Assembly: GCF_009765785.1 (NCBI RefSeq)
Contig: NZ_LMUT01000012.1
Span: 1,039,319 to 1,103,318 of the forward strand
Direction: 5' to 3'
Source: Granulicella sp. L46
Lineage (GTDB): Bacteria > Acidobacteriota > Terriglobia > Terriglobales > Acidobacteriaceae
DNA: 64,000 nucleotides
Shown one piece after another: positions 52,432-61,065 of this stretch (its first letter is position 1; each line of letters starts with the position of its first letter). A model generated the notes under the pieces. The model was not told the origin of the DNA. It was given only the letters and a program-made list of their open reading frames with translations, and did no database searches. The position numbers were made by a program, and so were the translations under genes.

Positions 52432-53625
52432 CTACTCCTCCACCCGCCCGCCATCCTTCAGCTTGTAAACCTTCCCGCGATAATAAAAGTTCTCCCCACC
52501 GTAACTCCCCACCCACAGCACCCACCCCAACAAATCCCTTAGCGGATAAATCATTGCGTTAAACAAAATATCCGGATCACCCAACACCCCAAGAATCGCC
52601 CCCGCCTGCAGCCACCGATTGACCACCATCGCCAACAACCACAACACTCCAATCACCGCATGCCCACTCAACAATCCCCAAACCAAACCCAGCAGCCCAA
52701 ACGGCATGGCAAACGTAAGCCCGCTACCGAGATGTCCCCACGGCCGTGATCGCCGCGTGCTCTGCATCCATCGCAACTGGTTCCGAAAGCTAAGCCAGAA
52801 CGGCGAATCCTGCACCATCAGCCGAATGATGTACGTCGCCATCTTCACGCCCGTACCCTGTGCCGCCAGCCGATTCCCAATCACAAAATCATCGGCATAA
52901 AACTGTCCCAGCTCATCGAACCCACCCACATCCTGGAAGCTCTTCTTGCGCACCGCCATCGTCGCGCCCAGCGCAAACTTCGTCCCCTCCAGCATGTCCG
53001 CCACCAGCACACCCGAGCTCATCTCCACACTCTTTCCCACCGCATCCAGCTGCGACGCAAACCCCGGGCCACCATTCCCTGTATCCGGCTGAGCCGTCCC
53101 CAAATAGATGCAGCTAGCCAGCCCCATGTGCGGATCCTTCAGCGTCTGCACCATGCGCAGCAGATAATCTTTCTCCACCCGCACATCTGCATCGCTGGTC
53201 ACATACAAATCGTTCTTCGCCACCGAGTCCATCTTCGCCAGCGAATACACCTTCGCATTATGAAACTTCGGCGTCGGCTCCCCACACGTCACATACCGCG
53301 CGTCCACCTGCGGATACGCTTGCCCCACCGCACGCGCCAGCTTCAATCCCTCATCCGTGTCGAACCGCGCGCAAAACAGCAGCTCCCACTCCCCCGGATA
53401 CTCCTGCTCAAAGAACGAAGCGATATTCCGCTCCATCCCCGGCTCGGTCCCATGCAGCGGCTTCAGCATACTCACGGCAGGCAAAAAATCCGCAGGCGCA
53501 CTCTGCTCCCGCCGCTTGCGCAGACCAAACCGCGCCGCCGCCGCCAACACCATCCCGCAATAGATCGAAGAGGTGACCGACCCAACCATCGCCACCCAGA
53601 AAATAACGTGCAGCAAAACCTTCAT
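52432..53625 (-). CDS. hpnI: GT21-type glycosyltransferase, HpnI/ceramide-glucosyltransferase-like
   Basis: 397 residues. One N-terminal helix (about 3-25), then a GT2/GT21 domain with VSMLKPLHGTEPGMERNI, the DADVRVEKDYL metal motif, GGFDELGQFYADDFVIGNRL and the acceptor-site NQLRWMQ motif. Three C-terminal helices follow. HpnI adds N-acetylglucosamine to bacteriohopanetetrol; relatives glucosylate ceramide. ATG 53625 is taken because the preceding 33 residues of the longer frame lack homology-like features; the ribosome site is weak. There are no other hopanoid genes in view, so the HpnI name is a best guess over ceramide glucosyltransferase. An AT-rich promoter-like region precedes it. Confidence 0.82.
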   Translation of the reverse strand: MKVLLHVIFWVAMVGSVTSSIYCGMVLAAAARFGLRKRREQSAPADFLPAVSMLKPLHGTEPGMERNIASFFEQEYPGEWELLFCARFDTDEGLKLARAVGQAYPQVDARYVTCGEPTPKFHNAKVYSLAKMDSVAKNDLYVTSDADVRVEKDYLLRMVQTLKDPHMGLASCIYLGTAQPDTGNGGPGFASQLDAVGKSVEMSSGVLVADMLEGTKFALGATMAVRKKSFQDVGGFDELGQFYADDFVIGNRLAAQGTGVKMATYIIRLMVQDSPFWLSFRNQLRWMQSTRRSRPWGHLGSGLTFAMPFGLLGLVWGLLSGHAVIGVLWLLAMVVNRWLQAGAILGVLGDPDILFNAMIYPLRDLLGWVLWVGSYGGENFYYRGKVYKLKDGGRVEE

Positions 53626-53763
53626 CGCACCATACCGATAAAAAGATAACCAAGTACTAAAAATAAAAGTTAGCCAAATAAAATTGGCTTGCGCGCCAGC
53701 ATCCCACCGCAGCCAGCACCACACCCAAGTCTACGCGACCCGCATCGCCACACAGCGGCAAGC
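53626..53763 (-). promoter_or_regulatory. AT-rich upstream region of the HpnI-like gene with a 6-bp palindrome
   Basis: 138 bp. AGCCAA (53672-53677) and TTGGCT (53684-53689) form an inverted repeat around a 6-bp spacer. Nearby TTTTTAGTAC and TTATCTTTTTATCGG on the minus strand give the only clear AT-rich promoter-like stretch in this segment. No specific promoter pair is proposed. Confidence 0.35.
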
Positions 53764-54183
53764 CTAGCTGACCTTCTTCCGCCCCGTACCATGCGGCGCC
53801 GGCTCCCGGCTCGTCACCCCAAACGGCCTCCGCAGCGTCACCAGCCCTGGCTGCGGAGCCTGCTCGTGCATCCGCGTCAGCATCTCCGTCCGCACATAAT
53901 CCACAAATCCCTGCATCTGCCGATTCATCTCTTCCATCCGCTCGCGCATCTGCAACACAATCGCAATGCCCGCCATATTCACGCCCATATCGCGCGCCAG
54001 GCTCAAAATAAACTCCAGCCGCTCCAGGTCCTCGTCCGTATACAGCCGAGTATTTCCCTCCGACCGCGACGGCCGCAGCAACCCCTCCCGCTCATAAAGC
54101 CTCAGCGTCTGCGGATGGATCTCGTACATCTCCGCCACCGCCGAGATCATGTACGCGCCCTTCGATTTGCGTTTGGTAGCCAT
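53764..54183 (-). CDS. hspR: HspR-like MerR-family heat-shock repressor
   Basis: 139 residues. A MerR-type winged helix (about 9-80) is recognisable from YMISAVAEMYEIHPQTLRLY, EREGLLRPSRSEGNTRLYTD and LEFILSLARDMGVNMAGI; a coiled-coil (VLQMRERMEEMNRQMQ) follows. HspR represses dnaK-operon genes by binding inverted repeats (HAIR) and uses DnaK as co-repressor in actinomycetes. dnaJ and dnaK are encoded 2.5 and 7 kb away on the same strand. I did not find a convincing HAIR site upstream of dnaK. The start at 54183 is preferred over a longer frame to 54336; AGGAGG lies about 13 bases upstream. Confidence 0.88.
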   Translation of the reverse strand: MATKRKSKGAYMISAVAEMYEIHPQTLRLYEREGLLRPSRSEGNTRLYTDEDLERLEFILSLARDMGVNMAGIAIVLQMRERMEEMNRQMQGFVDYVRTEMLTRMHEQAPQPGLVTLRRPFGVTSREPAPHGTGRKKVS

Positions 54184-54336
54184 CGCCTGAAGAATACCTC
54201 CTTTGCCGCCTTTGCATTTGTTTTTCTGGTTGTCATTCCGCACCCTGAGCTTGTCGAAGGGGTAGGAATCTGCTTCTCTGCCGACAATTTGCCACGAACC
54301 AGCCCTGCGCCCGACAGAACGCATCATAATCCACAT
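54184..54336. promoter_or_regulatory. Divergent hspR-SDR region holding a family D repeat
   Basis: 153 bp; its centre (54221-54278) is the dispersed repeat described separately. The hspR leader must cross or start within it. Confidence 0.5.
54221..54278. repeat. Family D dispersed repeat in the hspR leader
   Basis: TTTTTCTGGTTGTCATTCCG, a middle containing CACCCTGAGCTTGTCGAAGG, then GGTAGGAATCTGCTTCTC. The outer word TCATTCC pairs with GGAATCT-type DNA at the other end, so it can fold. Related copies are at 55471-55500 and 55641-55700. Confidence 0.75.
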
Positions 54337-55377
54337 ATGAAGCGACTCAACCTAGCCACCCTCGCCGCTGCTGCCACCGCCACCGCCGCAGGAATCGCCG
54401 TAGCCTCCGTCGCCTCCGCAGTCGTCGCCACCGGAGCCGCCGTCCTAGTAGTCCGCGCCGTCCGCAACCGCAAGCTCGCGCCAGTCGACCCCAACGCCCC
54501 GCGCCCCGTCGTCCTCGTCACCGGAGGCTCCCGCGGCCTGGGCCTCGCCATCGCCACCCGCTTCGCCCGCAACCCTGTCCGCCTCGTCCTGGCCTCGCGC
54601 AATCTAGCCGAACTTCAACAGGCCCAGGAAACCCTCCTCGCCCAATACGCCCACCTCCGCCCCGAAGACTTCCACCTCGTCGCCGCCGACCTCTCCAAGC
54701 CCGAAGAAGCGCAACGCCTCATCGACGAAGCCATCGACCGTTACGGCCGCATCGACGTCCTCGTCAACAACGCCGGCATCATCGACGTAGGCCCCATCGA
54801 ATCCCAGACCCTCGAAATCTTCGAGCGCACCATGCAGGTCAACTTCTTCGCCGCCCTCTACACCACCTGGGCCGCCCTCCCGCACCTGCGTAAGCAGTTC
54901 CCCCTCGCAGGAACCACCCGCGCGTCCATCGTCAACATCGCTTCCATCGGCGGCAAGATCGCCGTCCCCCACATGCTCCCCTACTCGGCCGCAAAATTCG
55001 CATTAGTCGGATTCTCCGAAGGCCTCCACGCCGAGCTCCGCCACAAAGGCATCCGCGTCACCACGGTCTGCCCCGGCCTCATGCGCACCGGCGGCGAAGA
55101 CCACGTCAACATCGTAGGCGACGTAGAGTTCGAGCGCCGCTGGTTCACCTTCGCCGCCAAAACTCCCGGCCTCTCCGTCAGCACCAAGTACGCGGCCAAC
55201 CGAATCTTCCACGCCGTAGCCTGTGGCCGCGCCGAGATCACCATCTCCCCCCAAGCGTGGCTAGCGGCCCGTTTCGCCGGCGCCTTCCCCGAAACCCTCC
55301 AATACCTAAACGCCCAAACCAACCAACACATCCTCCCCAAAGCCCCCAGCGAACTCCAGATCTCCACCACCAAATAA
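54337..55377 (+). CDS. Membrane-anchored short-chain dehydrogenase/reductase
   Basis: 346 residues. An Ala-rich N-terminal helix (about 5-42) probably anchors or tails the protein, then a classical SDR domain follows: VLVTGGSRGLGLAIA (about 60-74, NADP-type Rossmann motif), VNNAGI (about 143-148), the catalytic Ser in NIASIGG and Tyr/Lys in YSAAKFA (about 224-230). The substrate is unknown; the small C-terminal extension is typical of lipid/retinol-type SDRs. The frame extends far upstream, but the ATG at 54337 is the first start before the helix. It diverges from hspR. Confidence 0.85.
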   Translation: MKRLNLATLAAAATATAAGIAVASVASAVVATGAAVLVVRAVRNRKLAPVDPNAPRPVVLVTGGSRGLGLAIATRFARNPVRLVLASRNLAELQQAQETLLAQYAHLRPEDFHLVAADLSKPEEAQRLIDEAIDRYGRIDVLVNNAGIIDVGPIESQTLEIFERTMQVNFFAALYTTWAALPHLRKQFPLAGTTRASIVNIASIGGKIAVPHMLPYSAAKFALVGFSEGLHAELRHKGIRVTTVCPGLMRTGGEDHVNIVGDVEFERRWFTFAAKTPGLSVSTKYAANRIFHAVACGRAEITISPQAWLAARFAGAFPETLQYLNAQTNQHILPKAPSELQISTTK

Positions 55378-55470
55378 CCCACCCAAGCTTCGTCATCTCG
55401 ACCGAAGCAGGATGGCTCCATCATCCTGCGCAGTGGAGAGACCCCTGTATTTGCACTTGCTTTGGCCTTT

Positions 55471-55500
55471 CTTTCTGTCATTCCCTCTGGGAATCTGCTT
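55471..55500. repeat. Family D dispersed repeat, short copy
   Basis: CTTTCTGTCATTCCCTCTGG followed by GAATCTGCTT; its right end runs straight into the hexanucleotide tract. It is shorter than the 54221 copy because the middle is missing. Confidence 0.7.
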
Positions 55501-55645
55501 TGCTTTTGCTTTTGCTTTTGCCTTTGCCTTTGCCTTTGCTTTTGCTTTTGCCTCTGCTTTTGCTTTTGCCTCTGCCTTTGCTTTTGCCTCTGCCTCTGCC
55601 TTCGCTTTTGCTTTTGCCTTCGCTTTTGCTTTTGCTTTTGCTTTT
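55501..55645. repeat. Hexanucleotide tract (TTTTGC and variants)
   Basis: About 24 imperfect copies of a TTTTGC-type hexamer (variants CTTTGC, CCTCTG and CCTTCG). In both directions it reads as open frames (Phe/Ala on plus, Lys/Ala/Glu on minus), a result of hexamer period. It is bounded on both sides by family D repeats. Length variation between strains is expected. Confidence 0.9.
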
Positions 55646-55700
55646 CTGGCTGTCATTCCGAGCACAGCGAGGAACCTGCTTCTCGCTCGCGCAGCGAGCG
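55641..55700. repeat. Family D dispersed repeat, full copy
   Basis: CTTTTCTGGCTGTCATTCCG, then AGCACAGCGAGGAACCTGCT, then TCTCGCTCGCGCAGCGAGCG, the last part forming its own hairpin (CGCTCGCGCAGCGAGCG). It matches the 54221 copy at both ends. Confidence 0.8.
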
Positions 55701-55724
55701 CCCGTTCTTACTTCTGAGATAGGT

Positions 55725-55787
55725 CCGGGCTTCAGCCCAGACAACAATATCGCTGGGAAACGCGGCCTCTAGCCCATGGGTATCTTG
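55725..55787. repeat. Diverged family B repeat
   Basis: GTCCGGGCTTCAGCCCAGAC then GCGGCCTCTAGCCCATGGGT, the two-hairpin layout of the copies at 48064 and 49099 but with lower identity. Confidence 0.55.
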
Positions 55788-55802
55788 CACCCGTCCGACC
55801 GC

Positions 55803-56275
55803 CTACTTCTCCCCCGACGCCACAATCCGTTCCTTAGCCGACTGCATCCGTCCCACCGACGGCACCATCTCTCCCGCCAACGCCAACCCCATCCGCGGAG
55901 TATTCACATACACCGACTCATACTTCCCCGCCGACACCAAATACGTCTCGTGAAACACCCCGACCACCCCAGTGGCTGCCACCAGTCGATTGAACTCCGC
56001 CCAAGCGGGCAGATGTTCCTTATCCTTCGCATGCGCATAAGCATGCAAATGCTCAAACGACCGCCAATACTGCACGGTCATCGCAATCGGCGGACTCAAA
56101 AAGTAACTCGCCTCCAACAACCCAAGCTCCGGCTGTCTCTTCAACTCCGCCAGCATCTTCGGCATCGCCCGCGACACCGGCAGCCACTTGTGCACCGCCC
56201 AAAGCTGATTGATCCGCATCCCGATCAGGAACACCACAAAGTCCCCATCGATCTTCCCCGCAAACCGTCCGTTCT

Positions 56276-56288
<13 letters not shown>
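55803..56288 (-). CDS. DUF4188 monooxygenase-like protein
   Basis: 161 residues, one globular domain with no signal or membrane helix. It has the DUF4188-type pattern FVVFLIGMRINQLWAVHKWL, VQYWRSFEHLHAYAHAKDKEH and VGVFHETYLVSAGKYESVYV. The family has a dimeric alpha/beta-barrel (ABM) fold; some members are described as heme-linked or antibiotic-type monooxygenases. GGAGGCGAGG before ATG 56288 is a strong ribosome site. Its start overlaps the stop of the brnA-like gene by 13 bp, so it is probably the last gene of the dnaJ operon. Confidence 0.82.
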
Positions 56289-56660
<372 letters not shown>

Positions 56661-57914
56661 CTAAACCTCCGCCAGCATCTCCGCCCGCGGATCCTCCGGA
56701 TTCAACTTCTGCAACTCCCGCAAAATCTCCTTCGACCGCTCATCCTGCACCTTCGGCACCACGATCTTCACTTCCACAATCTGATCTCCGCGATGCCCCT
56801 CGCGCGTGGCACTGGTCACGCCCTTCTCGCGCATCCGAAGCTTCTGCCCCGTCTGCGTCCCCGGCGGAATCTTCACCGTAGCGCGTCCCGACTCAGTCCC
56901 CACACCATCCACCGTCGGCACCTCAATCTTCGATCCCAGCGCCGCCTCCATCGCCGTCACCGGCACGGTGATATGAATGTCATCGCCCACCCGCCGAAAC
57001 AGCTTGTGCGCCCCGACTTTAATAATCAAATACAGATCCCCATTCGGCGCGCCCTCGGTCCCGGCATTGCCCTTACCAGCCAGCCGAATCCTCTGCCCAT
57101 CCCGCGTCCCCGCCTTGATGTTGAACGACAGCGGTTCGCGTTTCGTCACCACGCCCGCACCCTCGCACGTCGGACAAGCATTCTGCACCTTGCCCGTCCC
57201 ACCGCACCGCGGACACTGAATATTGAACTTCATCCGCCCGCCCATCTGCGTAACCTGCCCCGACCCATGGCACTCCGGACACTCCATACTCCCGCCCAGC
57301 ACCGCCTTGCCCTTGCACGTAGGACACTGCTCCTGCCGATGAATCTCCAGCCGCGTCACCCCTCCGCGAATCGAAGTCCAGAAATCAATCTCAACTTGAT
57401 ACTCCAAGTCCGTTCCAGGCTGCGGCCCGCGAGCCTGCCGCCCACCTCCACCGAACATCCCCGAAAACACATCCTTAAAACTCCCCCCAAATCCTTCGGC
57501 ACTCTGCCCACGAGACGAAGCCTTCCCACCCCCCTGGAACCCCGAAAAATCAAACCCATCAAAATCAAACGGCACACCCTGCTGCCCGCGCCCACCGCCG
57601 CCGCCAGCGCCTCCACCAAATCCAGCACCACCTGGCGCACCACCACCGCGCGCATACGCCTCCGCGGTAGCCGCATCAATGTTGTCCGAGTAGAATCCCA
57701 CCTGGTCATAAATCTTCCGCTTCTTCTCATCGCTCAACACGTCGTTAGCCTCGGAGAGTTCCTTGAACTTCTCCTCAGCCTTCTTATCGCCAGGATTCAC
57801 GTCCGGGTGATACTTCCGCGCCAGCTTCCGAAACGCCTTGCGAATCTCTTCCGTCGTCGCCGTCTTCTTCACGCCCAGCGTGCCGTAATAATCTTTTGTC
57901 TTCGTCGTCGCCAT
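56661..57914 (-). CDS. dnaJ: Chaperone DnaJ (type I Hsp40)
   Basis: 417 residues. J domain (about 7-75) with HPD in [11 protein letters not shown], a Gly-rich segment (about 90-170; [19 protein letters not shown]), a zinc-finger region (about 195-265) with CPTCKG, CPECHG, CPRCGG and CPTCEG, and C-terminal substrate-binding domains ending [11 protein letters not shown]. It stimulates DnaK ATPase and delivers unfolded clients. The chosen ATG at 57914 is preceded by GAAGGGAATCGCACG. It starts 14 bp after higA and its stop is 3 bp before the brnT remnant, so it appears to be co-transcribed with toxin-antitoxin genes instead of with dnaK and grpE. Confidence 0.96.
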   Translation of the reverse strand: MATTKTKDYYGTLGVKKTATTEEIRKAFRKLARKYHPDVNPGDKKAEEKFKELSEANDVLSDEKKRKIYDQVGFYSDNIDAATAEAYARGGGAPGGAGFGGGAGGGGGRGQQGVPFDFDGFDFSGFQGGGKASSRGQSAEGFGGSFKDVFSGMFGGGGRQARGPQPGTDLEYQVEIDFWTSIRGGVTRLEIHRQEQCPTCKGKAVLGGSMECPECHGSGQVTQMGGRMKFNIQCPRCGGTGKVQNACPTCEGAGVVTKREPLSFNIKAGTRDGQRIRLAGKGNAGTEGAPNGDLYLIIKVGAHKLFRRVGDDIHITVPVTAMEAALGSKIEVPTVDGVGTESGRATVKIPPGTQTGQKLRMREKGVTSATREGHRGDQIVEVKIVVPKVQDERSKEILRELQKLNPEDPRAEMLAEV

Positions 57915-57928
57915 CGTGCGATTCCCTT

Positions 57929-58309
57929 CTACGCTGCAGTTGCCTTGAGCGCCCCGGTTTTCTTATCACGAGCCGCCGGCCGTACTGCTTCTTTGATCTC
58001 TTTTCCCGAGCGGTAGCGCACAAGCTCCAGGTCATAGTCGCCCTGCAGACCCATCCAGAACTCCGCCGTCATATGGAAATACCGACCCAGCCGCAGCGCG
58101 GTATCTCCGGTAATCCCTCGCCGTTCATTCACGATTTCGTTCACTCGGGTCGCCGGCACGCCGATTGCAATTGCCAGCGCGTTTGCGCTTAAACCGAGTG
58201 GCACAAGAAACTCCTCACGCAGAATCTCGCCAGGATGGATCGGCGGAACTTCACGCTTATAGCGTTCGTAACGACTAATGGTAGTCGACGATTTCGACCT
58301 CGTAGGCAT
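57929..58309 (-). CDS. higA: HigA-type antitoxin (XRE helix-turn-helix)
   Basis: 126 residues. The family start [20 protein letters not shown] (about 21-40) leads into an XRE helix-turn-helix ([18 protein letters not shown]) and [18 protein letters not shown], the HigA pattern. It neutralises HigB and autoregulates the operon. GGGAGAAAGACA precedes the ATG at 58309; the start overlaps the end of higB by 35 bp, the toxin-first order typical of higBA. Confidence 0.93.
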   Translation of the reverse strand: MPTRSKSSTTISRYERYKREVPPIHPGEILREEFLVPLGLSANALAIAIGVPATRVNEIVNERRGITGDTALRLGRYFHMTAEFWMGLQGDYDLELVRYRSGKEIKEAVRPAARDKKTGALKATAA

Positions 58310-58553
58310 TGTCTTTCTCCCATCTGAAACAAATTCGAAATTGATCATTCACGCGAATACTGTACCGCCCAGCACGATCCCCCCTCAAGCGTTCCAGCCT
58401 GTTTCCCGGAGGCTGTGTCAAATCTTGAAGGATTCGCGCTCTATGAAGCATCCTCAACTTGCGCTCAAGAATACGTTGCAACCCCGCGTACTTGCGGCTC
58501 TTCGAGCCATCAAAGATTCGTAGAGTCTCTTCATTCTTGAAACTGATGATCAC
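58275..58553 (-). CDS. higB: HigB-type toxin (RelE superfamily mRNA interferase)
   Basis: 92 residues, the usual size. ISFKNEETLRIFDG at the start, PGNRLERLRGDRAGRYSIRV and the end [21 protein letters not shown] match HigB/RelE proteins that cut mRNA on the ribosome. It is the first gene of the higB-higA pair, 39 bp after the Fpg/Nei gene. Its ribosome site is weak, which suits a toxin made at low level. Direct repeats directly upstream may be the HigA operator. Confidence 0.93.
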   Translation of the reverse strand: MIISFKNEETLRIFDGSKSRKYAGLQRILERKLRMLHRARILQDLTQPPGNRLERLRGDRAGRYSIRVNDQFRICFRWEKDNAYEVEIVDYH

Positions 58554-58567
58554 AATGCAAGCATATC

Positions 58568-58593
58568 ACGCTCCGCGTTATACGCTCCGCGTT
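58568..58593 (-). promoter_or_regulatory. Direct repeats upstream of higB, candidate HigA operator
   Basis: ACGCTCCGCGTT occurs at 58568-58579 and again at 58582-58593, a 12-bp direct repeat with 14-bp period in the 39-bp gap before higB; the second touches the Fpg/Nei stop codon. Antitoxins of this type bind repeats in their own promoter, so this is the best operator candidate. Confidence 0.45.
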
Positions 58594-59483
58594 CAATCCT
58601 CCGCCTGACACACGAGGCACCAGAACAAATTCCGTCCCGCGAACCCTTCCATCTTCATCACCTTCGTCCCGCATACCCGGCAAGGCTGCCCATTTCGTCG
58701 ATACACATAGTGCTCATCCCCCACCTGCACCGGCCCCGTCTTGCTGTCCCGATCCTTCGCCAGCGTAGTCACAATTCGCCGATCCACCATCCCCGCCCGC
58801 ATCAACGGCCCAAGCTCCTTCCACATCGACTTCACCACCAGCGCCGGTACATCCCTTCCCGGAGTAAACGGGCTCAGCCTCGCGCGAAACAACACCTCCG
58901 CACGAAAGATATTCCCCACCCCCGCCATCACATCCTGCTCCATCATCAATATCCCAATCGGTTTCTTACTCTTCGCAATCCTCTCGATCGCCTTCTCCGG
59001 CCCATCTCCATCCAAAGGATCAGGCCCAAGCCTCTCCCGCAACGCATCCCACTGAGCATTGGTGTACACCGAGCAATCCATCGGCCCGCGCAGCTCCACC
59101 CACGCAATCTGTTCCGGCCGCAAATGCCCCGTCCCATCGTCGCTCGAGTACCAAGCATGCCGCTTACTGACACCTTCCACCGCCGGACGCTTCACCGCCG
59201 CGGCATTCCACATCCGCATCCGCAGCGCCCCCTTCACCGCCGGCAACGGCCCCGACCCCTCCGTGAAATCCCCCTGCAATCCCAAGTGCACATGCAGGAT
59301 CCGATCCTTCCCAAAGTCATACCCCAAATGTTTCCCCACCGCCATCACCCGACGCAGCTTCCGCCCATCCAACAAATCCCAATCCGTGAACCGACCCTGC
59401 GGCCCATCCATCCGCACCGTCTTCCCAGCAAACGCCGCCGCATGCCGCTCCGCCCACCGATGAATCTCATTTCCCTCCGGCAT
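58593..59483 (-). CDS. Fpg/Nei-family DNA glycosylase (endonuclease VIII-like)
   Basis: 296 residues. N-terminal MPEGNEIHRWAERHA: after Met removal Pro2 is the catalytic nucleophile and Glu3 the acid, as in Nei/Fpg enzymes. The H2TH domain is in the middle (about 140-235; QDVMAGVGNIFRAEVLFRA). A C-terminal zinc finger has PCRVCG and FWCLVC (about 262-292). It excises oxidised bases and cuts at the abasic site. The EGxxIH start points to the Nei group more than MutM. CAT at 59481-59483 marks the start; the longer frame to 59750 has no support. It follows the oxidoreductase by 14 bp. Confidence 0.92.
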   Translation of the reverse strand: MPEGNEIHRWAERHAAAFAGKTVRMDGPQGRFTDWDLLDGRKLRRVMAVGKHLGYDFGKDRILHVHLGLQGDFTEGSGPLPAVKGALRMRMWNAAAVKRPAVEGVSKRHAWYSSDDGTGHLRPEQIAWVELRGPMDCSVYTNAQWDALRERLGPDPLDGDGPEKAIERIAKSKKPIGILMMEQDVMAGVGNIFRAEVLFRARLSPFTPGRDVPALVVKSMWKELGPLMRAGMVDRRIVTTLAKDRDSKTGPVQVGDEHYVYRRNGQPCRVCGTKVMKMEGFAGRNLFWCLVCQAED

Positions 59484-59497
59484 ACACCCTCTCCCAA

Positions 59498-60475
59498 CTA
59501 AAGCTCGACAACCACTTTGCCAACAACGCCCGCTTCCATCGCCGCATGCGCCGCCCCAATCTCCTCCGCCGAAAACCGCTGCTCGCTCATCAACGGCCGC
59601 AGCTTCCCTGCCTCGACAAGCTTCGCCGCCTCCGCCAAAATCCTGCCATGATGCGCCCGGCTCTTTCCAGTTAGCAGCGGCATCAACGTAAACACACCCG
59701 AGTAACTCGCCCCGCGAAACGACAGCGGCGCCAACGAATGTGTCCCCCACCCCAGGCAGCTCACCACGTGGCCCGTATAGCGCTTCACCGACACGAACGA
59801 CGCGTCCAGCGTAGCTCCCCCCACCGTGTCATACACCACATCAAACCCTTCGCCCGCCGTACTCGCGCCCACATACTCCTCCACCGAGCTCGCACGATAA
59901 TCAATCGCCGTCGCCCCAAACCCCTCCACAATCTTTTTCTTCTCAGCCGACACCGTAGCAAACACCTCCGCCCCATACGCCACCGCAATCTGCACCGCCG
60001 CCGACCCCACGCCTCCCGCACCCGCATGCACCAGCACCGTCTGCCCCGCATGAACCGCCGCGCGATCCACCAACCCCTCCCATGCCGTGATCGTAATCAA
60101 CGGCAGCGCCGCAGCCTCGCGCATAGAAATATTCCGCGGCTTGGGCGCAAGCAAATCCGCATCGACCGCAATCAACTCCGCCAGCGTCCCTTGCAGACCA
60201 CCCACGCCGCCCACCATGCCATACACTTCATCGCCCGCGCGGAAATTCTTCACACCCGCGCCCACGCGTTCCACGACCCCGGCCATATCCAATCCCAACA
60301 CCGCCGGCAACGGCTGCTTCGCATGAGCCGCCTGCCCCGCCCGAATCTTCAAATCCAACGGATTCACGCCACTCGCATGAACCCTCACCAGCACATCGCG
60401 CTCGCGCAATTCCGGCACCGGCAACTCCACCTGCCGAAACTCCCCGCCTGCCCCTTCGACAACATACGCTCGCAT
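59498..60475 (-). CDS. Zinc-independent quinone oxidoreductase / medium-chain dehydrogenase (MDR)
   Basis: 325 residues. A GroES-like N-terminal domain (about 1-120; VRVHASGVNPLDLKIRAGQ) and a Rossmann domain with the VHAGAGGVGSAAVQIAVAYG motif (about 142-161). The catalytic zinc cysteine/histidine set of alcohol dehydrogenases is absent, so it is a quinone-oxidoreductase or enoyl-reductase type MDR that uses NADPH. The start 60475 has GAGAGG six bases upstream. It is probably co-transcribed with the glycosylase downstream. Confidence 0.9.
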   Translation of the reverse strand: MRAYVVEGAGGEFRQVELPVPELRERDVLVRVHASGVNPLDLKIRAGQAAHAKQPLPAVLGLDMAGVVERVGAGVKNFRAGDEVYGMVGGVGGLQGTLAELIAVDADLLAPKPRNISMREAAALPLITITAWEGLVDRAAVHAGQTVLVHAGAGGVGSAAVQIAVAYGAEVFATVSAEKKKIVEGFGATAIDYRASSVEEYVGASTAGEGFDVVYDTVGGATLDASFVSVKRYTGHVVSCLGWGTHSLAPLSFRGASYSGVFTLMPLLTGKSRAHHGRILAEAAKLVEAGKLRPLMSEQRFSAEEIGAAHAAMEAGVVGKVVVEL

Positions 60476-60586
60476 ATCAAACCTCTCCCAGGCATCGACT
60501 CCGCCGATCCAACAGCAAGAGCTGTGGCCCGCGCACAAACCCTCGCGAAAGCCACAGCTCCTACCCGCATCAAACCGCTCGCGTCC

Positions 60587-60838
60587 TTAATTCCAAACAG
60601 TAGACGCCTTAATCGCCGCAACATTAAACATATGATCCGGCTCACTCTCCTGCATCTTCGCCACAAACGCCTCTGCCTCTTCGCGCGTCCCAAACACACT
60701 CCGCTGATACAGCCGTCCCGCCCGCAGCGCATCGCACTGCCACAGCGTCTCGCGCGCATGGACACTCGCATCGCCCAGCTCCCAGCGCACCGCTCCAGGC
60801 CACGCCTGGTCCTGCCGTCCTTCGCTATCGTTTGTCAT
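60587..60838 (-). CDS. Small protein of unknown function
   Basis: 83 residues, no signal or membrane helix. The C-terminal part (VFGTREEAEAFVAKMQESEPDHMF) is an alpha/beta unit similar in style to SPOR-like small domains but too short to assign. AGGAGG seven bases before ATG 60838 is a very good ribosome site, which supports it as a real gene. It lies 111 bp upstream of the MDR gene on the same strand; co-transcription is possible. Confidence 0.7.
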   Translation of the reverse strand: MTNDSEGRQDQAWPGAVRWELGDASVHARETLWQCDALRAGRLYQRSVFGTREEAEAFVAKMQESEPDHMFNVAAIKASTVWN

Positions 60839-60978
60839 CGCGCTACCTCCTGGTACTTCTTTCACCCTGATGATTGGATTCCCCAACCACCTCTTCCGAC
60901 CTACTTCTCTTAACCCGACTTTCACAACATCCACGCGGTCGGTACCACCCTGCCGCGGCCATGCACTTCTAGACGAAT

Positions 60979-61002
60979 AAGGAGGAGCCGAAGCCCCTCC
61001 TC
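60979..61002 (-). terminator. UUCG-tetraloop hairpin downstream of dnaK
   Basis: On the minus strand GAGGAGGGGC, loop UUCG, then GCUCCUCCUU forms a 10-bp stem with two G-U pairs, 64 bp after the dnaK stop; AUUCG follows. The UUCG loop with C-G closing pair is exceptionally stable and usual for bacterial terminators. Confidence 0.75.
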
Positions 61003-61065
61003 ATCCAATACGCACATCGCTTACAAGTAGTTCAACCTGACCTATGTTTCTTTGCCCAGCGCGAC

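Larger units (their letters stand above)
55378..55802. other. 425-bp intergenic region made almost wholly of repeats
   Basis: No gene supported. From left to right: unassigned DNA with a CTCGACCGAAGC-like start, a short family D copy, the hexanucleotide tract, a full family D copy and a diverged family B copy. It separates convergent SDR (+) and DUF4188 (-) genes. Confidence 0.8.

Noticed and set aside
55501..55645. CRISPR array
   Set aside because: Units are six bases with no spacers; it is a microsatellite-like tract.
55393..55717. Phe/Ala frame (+) and Lys/Ala frame (-) over the hexanucleotide tract
   Set aside because: Any hexamer repeat without stop codons gives open frames both ways; no ribosome site or conserved flank.
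59738..60913. Plus-strand frame of 391 codons opposite the oxidoreductase
   Set aside because: Complement shadow with His/Arg-rich composition; the minus strand encodes a clear MDR enzyme.
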